Shown here: piece after piece, positions 49,601 to 61,700 of the stretch | How the letters are laid out: every line of letters begins with the position of its first letter | Numbering within the stretch: position 1 is the stretch's first letter | NCBI GenBank assembly: GCA_020698575.1 | Contig: CM036253.1 | Location: 177,260-241,259 of the forward strand | DNA from: Bostrychus sinensis | Taxonomy: Eukaryota; Chordata; Actinopteri; Gobiiformes; Eleotridae | Reading direction: 5' to 3' | Length of the DNA stretch: 64,000 bases | The notes under the pieces: generated by a model | What the model was told of the DNA's origin: nothing | Databases searched by the model: none | Seen by the model: only the letters and a program-made list of their open reading frames with translations | Program-made: the position numbers and the translations under genes

Positions 49601-52600
49601 CAGCAGGTCGCCAGCAGCATGAGGCAGACGCCGGCCGCCTTACAGGGGTTCCAGTCGTCGTCGTCGTCGTTCTCATCCTGAAAATAAGACGTAGGTCAGC
49701 GCAGAGGTTTTTCAGTTGAACCTGTAACATTCTGAGCGACGCAGGAGTAAGTGTCGCTGACCGTACGCTCTCTGGGTCCGTACCTGTTTGGTGAGGGTCT
49801 GGTTCAGGATGGGCACCAGGTACTGCAGGGCTCCTTTGGCGTAGAACTTGCTGGTGTGCTCTGGGGGGCGGCCCTGCTCTGAGGCCTGCAATTGGACGAG
49901 AGCACAGAGGGAGAACCAATCAGAGCCAGCTATCAGTCCACACACACACACACTCCAGAACAACCAATCAGAGACAAGATTTCAATAATCTGGGATCTGA
50001 TTGGTTAACAAGATTTCCTTTTTTAGCCACACTGTCCAGCCCGAACTGAGACTCGTTCTACATTAGTGTTGTCACGATGCTAAAACTTCAACTCTATTTC
50101 GATACTAAAAAAACCTCAATATCGATTTCGATACCACGGTGACAAAAATGAGCACTTTTCATTGAATGTTTGAGTTAGTACATGGGCTCTAACCGCCCCC
50201 TTTACTGTCACCATATTATTCAAACAATATTTTGTATAGAATATTAGGTTATTACTATACATGTAGCATACTTGGTTATAAGTTTATCCTCCAACAGAAC
50301 TCTGATGCCTCTGTAGTCCACAGCTGTGTAGCTACATGATGATCTTTTATACAACACAGTGTTAAATAATACAGTCAGTAGTTTGTATGTGATCCAAAAT
50401 TACTTCAGATTAAAATAATTGATTCCTCAAAGGTCAAGTTTAATTACAGTTTACCTGTTTCCATTTTCTATAATTGGTAGTAGGTTATTAGGCTGCAGCA
50501 GCCATGGTTAATATTTATATTGTGATTAATTTTTCTGGACTGAATTTGGCCCCTAGACCTCAGGTTTAAAGCGTGGTCCACTGTCTGTGGCTGCAGTCAG
50601 TGATGCATCAGACACAGTCAGGGCCACAGCAGTGGTCCTTTAAATATGGCCGCTTTGCTAACGCTAACAGCTCACGCTCTCCTTGCTCAGCTGGTAACCA
50701 GACATTTGCAGTTACATTTAGTTTGTTTTATGTCTGTTTGGAATGATGCCGCTGAGCAGTGACTCCCAGATCGGAGCGCTCTGTCCTTGGGACATCCCAT
50801 GGAAAGTCCCACGGAAAGTCCCTCAGAAAGTCGAGGTCTTTGAATGTTCACTCGCTCGCCTCTGTCACCACTGAACATTCATTTTCTACCGCTTATTCCC
50901 GTTAGGGGTCGCGGGTGACTGGAGCCTATCCCAGTAACTTTGGGCCGTAGGCGGGTACAGCCTGGACAGGGGCCAGCTTGTCACAGAGACGAACACAGAG
51001 ACAGACATTCACTCTCACATTCATTCACTAGGGTCAATTTAGTGAACACCTTTTAGTAAATTGTATTCATTTGTTTTGTGCTGCGCTGACTGAGCCTGGC
51101 CTCCTCCTGTGCTCATCACTGGAGGGGCCTCGTGTTTCTGCGGCGCAGGTAAAATCACATTATCTATACTTTTCCAAATGACTCTCTGTACAGGTACAGG
51201 CGAGCCTCTGTCCCTCTGTACAGGCGAGCGTCTGTACCTCTGTACAGGCGAGCGTCTGTACCTCTGTACAGGCGAGCGTCTGTACCTCTGTACAGGCGAG
51301 CGTCTGTCCCTCTGTACAGGCGAGCCTCTGTACCTCTGTACAGGCGAGCGTCTGTCCCTCTGTACAGGCGAGCCTCTGTACCTCTGTACAGGCGAGCGTC
51401 TGTACCTCTGTACAGGCGAGCCTCTGTACCTCTGTACAGGCGAGCGTCTGTACCTCTGTACAGGCGAGCCTCTGTCCCTCTGTACAGGCGTGAGCCTCTG
51501 TACCTCTGTACAGGCGAGCGTCTGTACCTCTGTACAGGCGAGCGTCTGTACCTCTGTACAGGCGAGCGTCTGTAACTCTGTACAGGCGAGCGTCTAACTC
51601 TGTACAGGCGAGCGTCTGTACCTCTGTACAGGCGAGCGTCTGTACCTCTGTACAGGCGAGCCTCTGTCCCTCTGTACAGGCGAGCGTCTGTACCTCTGTA
51701 CAGGCGAGCGTCTGTACCTCTGTACAGGCGAGCGTCTGTACCTCTGTACAGGCGAGCGTCTGTACCTCTGTACAGGCGAGCGTCTGTACCTCTGTACAGG
51801 CGAGCGTCTGTACCTCTGTACAGGCGAGCGTCTGTACCTCTGTACAGGCGAGCGTCTGTACCTCTGTACAGGCGAGCGTCTGTACCTCTGTACAGGCGAG
51901 CGTCTGTACCTCTGTACAGGCGAGCGTCTGTACCTCTGTACAGGCGAGCGTCTGTACCTCTGTACAGGCGAGCGTCTGTACCTCTGTACAGGCGAGCGTC
52001 TGTAACTCTGTACAGGCGAGCGTCTGTACCTCTGTACCTCTGTACAGGTGAGTGTCTGTACCTCTGAGGCCTCGATGGCCAGGTCCATCTCCTCATCACA
52101 GACGTTGGACCAGAACTCGATTCCCTGAAGAGCCACTTCATCGATGTCGCTCTTCATCGCCTCGATTGTGATCTGAACAAAACATTCAGACACATATCAG
52201 GAAGGGCATCTGGTGAAAGAATCTATGGAATCATGAGTGTAAAAGCTGAGAGGAAAGAGCGATAACAGGATCATCTTAACACGACACGATGTCTCAGGAA
52301 GTTCCAAACAGCGGGACAGGGCCGTACAGAGACTTACTGCGAACAAAGCGGGGCCCATGTACGCCTCCATGTACTGATAATACAGAGACATGATCTTCAC
52401 CAGGTTCTGCAGCGCCGCCACTCGGACCTGAGGGAGCAGAGCAGAGTCAGGTTTAACCTCAGAGCACGCAGATATGTGAGGTCTAACGTTACAGGAGACT
52501 GACCCTCGTGTCCGGACACTGCGTGGCCTCACACACCACCTGCATGATGAAGTGCCGCTCCGACTGGAAACACAAGACACACGCGTCAGTACAGAACACA

Positions 52601-52733
52601 CAGGAGCTTCAGGAGCTGCTCTGCTGGACCTGGATCAGTGCATCTGCTCACTCTGTGTGCTGCATGGTGACACTAGTACCTCCTTGGTGAACACCAGGGT
52701 CTGGTTCTGTGTATACGTGCGCGGTGTGGAAGG

Positions 52734-52781
<48 letters not shown>

Positions 52782-55700
52782 CCTCCTTGTCGAAGTTGGC
52801 CTTGGTGAACTCCAGGGAGTTGAGCAGGGCGTTGGTTGCCGCCAGTTTGACGTTGTTGCTCGGCTCCTCCTTCCTCATTCCCTGGATGATGGCCGTCAGG
52901 ATCTGGTTGGACTTCTCCTGCAGGTGCTCTGGGTCCTGGACACAGCAGAACCGGGTCAGAACACAGCAGAACCGGGTCAGAACACAGCAGAACCGGGTCA
53001 GAACACAGCAGAACCGGGTCAGAACACAGCAGAACCGGGTCAGAACACAGGACTAGGTATTTCCTGGCAGATGTACCCTACAGCCTGCAAGGCGTACTCC
53101 CTCATGTGGTCTGTAGCAGTGTTGTCATGATACTCAAAATTCAACTCTATTTCGATACAAAAAACAATATTTTGTATAGAATATTAGGTTATTACTATAC
53201 ATGTAGCATACTTGGTTATAAGTTTATCCTCCAACAGAACTCTGATGCCTCTGTAGTCCACAGCTGTGTAGCTACATGATGATCTTTTATACAACACAGT
53301 GTTAAATAATAGTCAGTAGTTTGTATGTGATCCAAAATTACTTCAGATTAAAATAATTGATTCCTCAAAGGTCAAGTTTAATTACAGTTTACCTGTTTCC
53401 ATTTTCTATAATTGGTAGTAGGTTATTAGGCTGCAGCAGCCATGGTTCATATTTATATTGTGATTAATTTTTCTGGACTGAATTTGGCCCCTGGACCTCA
53501 GGTTTAAAGCGTGGTCCACTGTCTGTGGCTGCAGTCAGTGATGCGTCAGACACAGTCAGGGCCACAGCAGTGGTCCTTTAAATATGGCTGCTTTGCTAAC
53601 GCTAACAGCTCACGCTCTCCTTGCTCAGCTGGTAACCAGACATTTGCAGTTACATTTAGTTTGTTTTATGTCTGTTTGGAATGATGCTGCTGAGCAGTGA
53701 CTCCCAGATCGGAGCTCTGTCCGCTCCACAGAAAGCCCGCTGCGCTCGAGGTCTTTGTGCAGCGGTGACAGAGCCTGGCCTCCTCCTGCACTCATCACTG
53801 GAGGGGCCTCTGCGGCATTACTGTAGTACTCTGCGGCATTACTCTAGTACTCTGCGGCATTACTCTAGTACTCTGCGGCATTACTCTAGTACTCTGCGGC
53901 ATTACTCTAGTACTCTGCGGCATTACTCTAGTACTCTGCGGCATTACTCTAGTACTCTGCGGCATTACTCTAGTACTCTGCGGCATTACTCTAGTACTCT
54001 GCGGCATTACTCTAGTACTCTGCGGCATTACTCTAGTACTCTGCGGCATTACTCTAGTACTCTGCGGCATTACTCTAGTACTCTGCGGCATTACTCTAGT
54101 ACTCTGCGGCATTACTCTAGTACTCTGCGGCATTACTCTAGTACTCTGCGGCATTACTCTAGTACTCTGCGGCATTACTCTAGTACTCTGCGGCATTACT
54201 CTAGTACTCTGCGGCATTACTCTAGTACTCTGCGGCATTACTCTAGTACTCTGCGGCATTACTCTAGTACTCTGTTGCATTACTCTAGTACTCTGTTGCA
54301 TTACTCTAGTACTCTGCGGCATTACTCTAGTACTCACGATGTCCTGGCAGATGTACCCTATCGCCTCCAGGGTGGACTCCCTCATGTGCTCGGTGGACTG
54401 GGGGTTGGTCATGTTCTTCATCAGGTCCTGGATCAGGTCTGGCCACTGGTTCACGGGGATCTCGGCGCAGGCGATCCCGGCCACGCACTGCGAGGCCGAG
54501 CTGGGCCGGTAGTTCTCTGTGCCCAGGGTCTGCAGCACCTGGAGGGGACAGCAGGGGGCGACATGCACGCTTAGATCTGGGTAGAACATTCAGATTTAAG
54601 GCTGCAGACAGAAAACCAGAACATTGCTGAGATACATTTAGTTTCTTGAGATGTGGATGGGCTCGTGCTCTCTCTGAGTTAATGTCATATCATACGTTTG
54701 CAATATATTTCGCATAGGGATGAGAATTTATACAATTTTATGACGATCAATGCCACTGTGGATTCTGCAGATCAGATTCTCTTTTGATTCCTGATAAATC
54801 TGTGTATAAACAGTTGTCCTGCACCTGTCCCACTGCAGCTCTGACAGTTTATAATAAAGCAGGAATAAAACACAGAAGCTTATTTGTATTTTCATTAAGG
54901 GTGCTCCGATCAGGGTTTTTGAGGCCGATCACCGATCACCGATCAGCCTCTGCTGTGATCGGCTGATACCGATCATGGCCGATACGTGGTCTTCAATGTA
55001 GTAATGTATTGTATGCAGGCTATTATTAGTTCCATTTGAAAAATACTGTAGCCTTTGTAAATATAAAAGAACAACAAAATTCTACTTATTTTTGTTTTAG
55101 AAGAGGTTTTGTTGCATTATCGGCCTTTAATGTGTGCCCAGTGTCTGTGGCTTTGTTTGAATGCTCCGCTGATGTAAAAATCAGCTGTTCTTAAATGGTT
55201 CCTTTAATGCGAGTCCGCGTGCAGCGCCTGTGTCCGCGTAACGCGCAGCCAAACCAGGTTGAAACACAGTGGACTAAAGAGCAGACAGCTCCTGCTGCCA
55301 GTTTTGACAACGTCTGAATGAAGAAAACGTGCAAAGAGAGCAGAGAAGACAACGATGAAAGCTGCTCCTCTCAGACTCACGGACACATGGGCTGCCTTTT
55401 TAGTTTCTCTTTCCATTAGCAGCCATTTGGTGCAGTTTAAGCCACAAAACGCACAGTTTTCTCCGCGCAACAAGACACAGGCAGACTCTGAACTTTCTTA
55501 ATCCTTTTAACGTAACTGTTAGCGGGTTAGCTGTAGCTCTATTTACGTTGGTGTTTGCAAATACACGCACTGCTGCGCCTCGGTTCTGTCCCGTGCGCTC
55601 CTAAAGCAGGCGGGGACACAGCGGGGACACAAAGCAGCGCCTCCAGGGCAGGTTTGTGTTTGTTATAACCAGGGCTTAACTTAAAAACACTGCTAAAATA

Positions 55701-58700
55701 ACGCTACTGCTGTTTAATCAAACCGGAGTTGCAGGACAGTAAATGTGAGAGCCTCGCATGTTTATTGTAATTTGATCGGCCCTTCTGATCGGCCCATTTT
55801 ACCGATCACCGATCACTCTATTTTTAGCCATGATCGGCCGATCATGATCGGCGGCCGATCGATCGGAGCACCCTTAATTTTCATGCATGTGCTCGCATAC
55901 AGGTCAGTTTTAATTCATAAATTGGGCTCAGACAGAAGTAAAAAGAACTGAATCTGCAGTGTTAAACAAACAAGAGTGAAGCTTTAATGTTGCTTTAAAA
56001 AACAGGAGCAGGTTGTCTGAATAAACTGTGTTAAACTTATTAAACTAACCAGTCCTGTGACTGAGCAGAGCAGGAGGGGCCACATCAGTGTCAGACAGGA
56101 GGGGGCAGTGTTTCCTCTCTCTCACTGTTGCACTGTGTTTCTTATGCACAGGGAATGAGCCCCTGCTGCTCCCTGGCAGGGTTGTCAAATCGAACTGGGC
56201 GGCTTTTTAACTGTTGCCACGGCTGAAAAAATATTGTCAGTGGGTTGGGCAGAGCTATTTTTTTGTAAATGATGCCATTTCTCCATATTTTGGATGACAA
56301 ATCTTTAAAACTCAAAGCCAATTGCACTGAAGCCAGGCCAAATCAGCTCGTCTGTGTGTGAGGAGCTGCTCCCTGTGAGAGAGAGGCAGGGCCTGTTTCC
56401 CGTGTTTTGGGTGGTTTTAAAGTTGCTGTTGGGCAGATTGTTTCAGACCTGGCAACCCTGCACTCTGGCCCCAGCACTTGCTGCAGTGTGTGCGTTAGAG
56501 AAGAGATAACACCACGCACAGCTGCGTTATGTGCAGAGTTTTGTACGCTACTCAGACAACTTTTTAAAGCAAAGGAAAGAAGTTAGAGGCGCTGCTCAGG
56601 GGCAAGACTCGAAGCAAAACCTGCAGTTCACACAAACGCAACTGCCCAAAGCAACAACGATAAGAAGACGTTAACAGCGGCTGCATATGACTCTGACAAA
56701 ATGGAAAAATTAGAACCACTTCAACCGCTTCCCTACTTGTGCAGCTAATAAACCAACCAAAGGTACGTACAATGGCAAGCAAAAGTATTCACCCCCTTAG
56801 GATTTTTCATTTACTGTTGCCTTACAACCTGGCATTTAAATGGATCATTGAGGTTTCTGTCAGTCACTTTACATCACGACAACTATAAGAATGCAAAAAA
56901 AAAATTTTTTTTTTTTTAAATTATTGTGAAGCAAATAAGAAATATGAAACAGAAAACTTGAGCGTACAAAAGTATGTACCCCCTCAGGTCAGTCCTCTGT
57001 AGAACCTCCTTCTGAAGGACTTTCAGCTCCAGCTTTTCTAGGATCAGTGTTTATGAGCTTGGTTCATAAAATCACTGGGATTTGTGCTCCTTCTTCATCT
57101 AAAAACAGCTCCAGCTCCTTCAGGTTGGACTGTACAGAACAGTTTGAGTCGTTTTCTTCAAAAATGTTCCTGTGTTTCTCTCCATCCTTTATTCCTTCAG
57201 TTCTGAGCAGTTTCCCAGTGTCCACCAATGACAAATCTCCCCACAGCAGGACCCAGCCCAGCTCTGTGGAGAGTATGGTTCAGAGTGGTCCTGGGACAGA
57301 TACAGCAGTCTCTGCTGTAGAGCTCTGCAGATCTTTCAGGGTCACCTTTGGTCTTACTGTTGCCTCTCTGATGAATGCACTCCTGTCCCGGTTTGTGAGT
57401 TTTAGACGCTCCTCTTTAGGCAGGTTTGGTGTGGTTCCTTATCTTTTACATGTTGTAATGATGAATTAAATTGTGTTTTGTGGCATAATGACAGTTGAAC
57501 TGCAGTCAGGTCGACCTTATCTAACCGTTTCTGTGACTTCTGAGGTTGAGTAACACCGCCTCTCATTTAGGCGCCTCTTTAAAAGGGGGGTACATACTTT
57601 TGCACCACTGTAGATGTGTGGACATAAGGCTGATCTGTGTTAACCAGTGCTACAGGTCGACCAATATGAGTTTGTCAATGGCCATTTTTTTAAAAACCCA
57701 GAGCAGTCGATGGAAAATATGCAGATGCAGATTTTTGAGGCCCATGTCTTAATTTTAATGAAGCCTTTTGATGTTGTGCTGCTTATAAAATGAACAGAAA
57801 CGTGTCAGAGCTGGACAGTGAGCGCACTATTCCCTCTTAAACTGCAGCAAACATGGACTTTAACAGGAGCAGGTGATCTGTAGAGCACACTTTAGGGGCT
57901 ACTGCACTGAAGCTGTACAGGCCAGGGCTGCTTCTGGAGACGGGGAATGGTAAGCCGGATGTTAGTCTACAATCAGACACTTTAGTTTGAAATAACAAGC
58001 AGGAAATGTGCCGTAATGGGACTTCTGTTCTGCTGACTGTGGTTAAAATGCTGTCTTATAGTCTTAGGGCCTGCATCAGATAAAAGCTCTGAAATAAGCT
58101 CTGAAATAAGCCAGATTACTCCTGCAGTAAAATGTGTCAGTATGCAGTATTCAGGTGTGGTGTGAGTCTTACGTATTTCTTGATCTCCTTGCGAGCGTTG
58201 TTGTCGATGGCCAGCCACCTCTGCTGGTACTGGGCCTTGAGCTCCGGGTCTTTAGACGTCAGAGAGTTTTTGATCTGGAGTCCGGCGGCGACCCGAGCCA
58301 CCTGCGTGTTCCCGGGGTTCGCCAGGACCTTGGACAGCTCCACCAAGAACAGCGGCTGGGGACAGAGACGGAGACAGGACACAGGGTTAGGACAGAGAAA
58401 TACAGACAGCTCCACCAGGAACAGCAGCTGGGGACAGAGACGGAGACAGGACACAGGGTTAGGACAGAGAAATACAGACAGCTCCACCAGGAACAGCAGC
58501 TGGGGACAGAGACAGAGACAGGGACAGGACACAGGGTTAGGACAGAGAAATACAGACAGCTCCACCAGGAACAGCAGCTGGGGACAGAGACAGAGACAGG
58601 GACAGGACACAGGGTTAGGACAGAGAAATACAGACAGCTCCACCAGGAACAGCAGCTGGGAACAGAGACAGAGACAGGGACAGGACACAGGGTTAGGACA

Positions 58701-61700
58701 GAGAAATACAGACAGCTCCACCAAGAACAGCGGCTGGGGACAGAGACGGAGACAGGACACAGGGTTAGGACAGAGAAATACAGACACCTCCACCAAGAAC
58801 AGCAGCTGGGGACAGAGACGGAGACAGGACACAGGTTTAGGACAGAGAAATACAGACAGCTCCACCAGGAACAGCGGCTGGGGACAGAGACGGAGACAGA
58901 GGACAATGGGTTAAAATGTCTCAGATCTGAACTCACCAGGTTCTCCATCGCTGCCTGCTCCAGAAACTTCTGAGCCGCCTCCAGCTCATTTCGGTCTGAA
59001 ACAGAGAGACAGGTATTTATATATGTTTTCCTGAAGCAGACGGCCGGTCGGAGGCCTCCCCACTCAGACGGTCGGTCGGAGGCCTCCCCACTCAGACGGT
59101 CGGTCGGAGGCCTCCCCACTCAGACGGTCGGTCGGAGGCCTCCCCACTCAGACGGTCGGTCGGAGGCCTCCCCACTCAGACGGTCGGTCGGAGGCCTCCC
59201 CACTCAGACGGTCGGTCGGAGGCCTCCCCACTCAGACGGTCGGTCGGAGGCCTCCCCACTCAGACGGTCGGTCGGAGGCCTCCCCACTCAGACGGTCGGT
59301 CGGAGGCCTCCCCACTCAGACGGTCGGTCGGAGGCCTCCCCACTCAGACGGTCGGTCGGAGGCCTCCCCACTCAGACGGTCGGTCGGAGGCCTCCCCACT
59401 CAGACGGTCGGTCGGAGGCCTCCCCACTCAGATGGTTGGTCGGGCTTTTAAAGAGTCAGTCAGGCCCCTTCTCACTCAGAAAGTTGCTCGAACTTTTCCA
59501 CACAGTCTCAGTCAGGCCCCTCCCCCCTCAGTCAGTCAGGCCCCTCCACCTTCCTGTGTATGTGAGCAGCTCTGTTATTTGTGAGTGGGGACAGCAGCAG
59601 AAGCCAGTTGTACAAAGACTTGTGGAAGAAAAAGTGGGTTTGTTTGAATGTGGTGGTTTTGTGGGATGTCAGAGATACTTTACTGTTGTCAAACTGGAAA
59701 TGGGGCACGCAAATTTGTTTTAACCCTCTGGGACAGTTTTTTTTTTTACTTTGTGCTTTTCATGTTTGGCCCGATCGTTACTGAGATGGGGTCTTTTTAT
59801 AGGATCTTGTTCATTCCAACTCAGTTCCTACAGAATACAACACAAAAAAACACTCCCTACTACTCTTACTACATTCAGAAACGTTGGTGAGTAAAATGCT
59901 TCATTCATTTGGATGTTATAAATAAGAAGTAATGGGGTGCCCTCTACTGGGAACAACAAAAAGTTCCTGCCACGCAATGTAAACTAAGGCACACAAAGTT
60001 AAACTTTCGCTTATCCAAAAAGTACTAAACTCTTTGTATTGTATTAGTCTCCCACAACTGCGCTCACTGCTGATACCAAATACTTATGATTTTTAAATGA
60101 TTTTAGCCCTTTAACTCCCAGGTTTTTGGGATGACGCCACCACAGAAACATGATGAAATAAGATCTGATTGTATTATGTTTCTGTCCTCTGAGGACCTGG
60201 TGGCATCGGCTCAAAAATAATGAATATTTTCTGTCAGTAGTGAGCACAGATGTAGCTGATTCTAACAGATATAGAATATAATCATTTAACCCTCACCTAC
60301 TGGAAACGTCTCCACTGCACCGGGCTGCGGAGCCTTGAGAAGCTCGGGAAGACCATGCGCAAGAAGAGTTTGTGCCAGAAAAATAATAAAGATCAAAACA
60401 ACTGTTTTTTCAGAGGCTGAGGGACAGAAAACAACAGTTTATGAGCTCGCTCTGGAGTTCTCTTGACTTTCACTTCAAAAGGTTTACTCTCCCACAGGGA
60501 AATAGTTGGGCACAAAAAAGCTTTGAGTGCAATAAATGTTTAATTGTGTTTCCTAAAGTAAAAGTAAATAGGGCAAGTATGACCATCTAAAAGCTAAGAG
60601 AAAGAATGATTAAATATAAATATTCTAATCAAAAACTTTGTATGGAGTGATATTACTTTGAAAATCCAGATGTTGAGCAGTTTCCTGTTTGGTGCGGTCT
60701 GAACCGTCCGCCGTCGAACAGAACAGAGTGGCTGCACAGTACGCTCGGACTGACGCCGCAGAGCTGCGGCGGCTGAGGAAACGCTCACTACAGCAGCAGC
60801 GCATTTACTGCGGAGAGCGTGGCGCAGTGGAAACTGGGAGTGAGCGTCAATGAACATGAACAGTCCCATTACATTTTAAAACTGGAAAATAAAACCCACA
60901 CGCCTCTACTGTTCATCAGATGAATGTTTGTCATGTGTTCATTCTATCGACCAAATGTTCCGAAGCGTTCTGATCTTTAAACTCGGGATGTGAGGATGCT
61001 TACGTCACCACAGGAGACCAACAAAGTTATTGGTCAGTAATGTTATTAATTGGCGTTTATTACAGTTAACTTGTAGGGATGCAACAATATTGTGATATCG
61101 TAAAATCAAAAGTCTCACAATATCCTTGTGGACTTTTAGAATATCTAATGGTGAGCCTGGGTCTAATATGCTTGTTTTTTTTTTTTTTTACAGCAGAATG
61201 GTAAAAAAGCATAGACCATGATCCTTTGCTCATTTTCAGTGCAGCCAACACTTATTTAATCTTAATCTTTTCAAATATCACAATAATTAATCCACTAAAG
61301 GCTCATCAGGGCATTTTTAGAGAATATATTTTGTTTTTTCGTGGGCATCTTTATAATATCGTGAGCTTCCCCACAATATAAATATCACACCATGAGGTTA
61401 ATATGATGATAACGCTGTACCAGTGTTGTTACGTTACTATAAACCAGTCTTCTCACTGAAAAGCTGAACATTAATACTTTTTGCAAATATAGCTTTAGCC
61501 AAAGAGCTTGGTTGTTAGGGGTAAAATAAATTAACGACAATGATTAGCATTTCTAACGCAGTCCTGTTCCTGCTAAGTGAGCAACAGCTGAGAGTAGACT
61601 CATTATTTGCAGCGTTTAGTCAAAGCGCTCATGTTTAAAACAAATTCATAAATGAGATTCTTTTCTGCTCCGTCCATGAAGCAGAGGACGTCAGGAGGGG

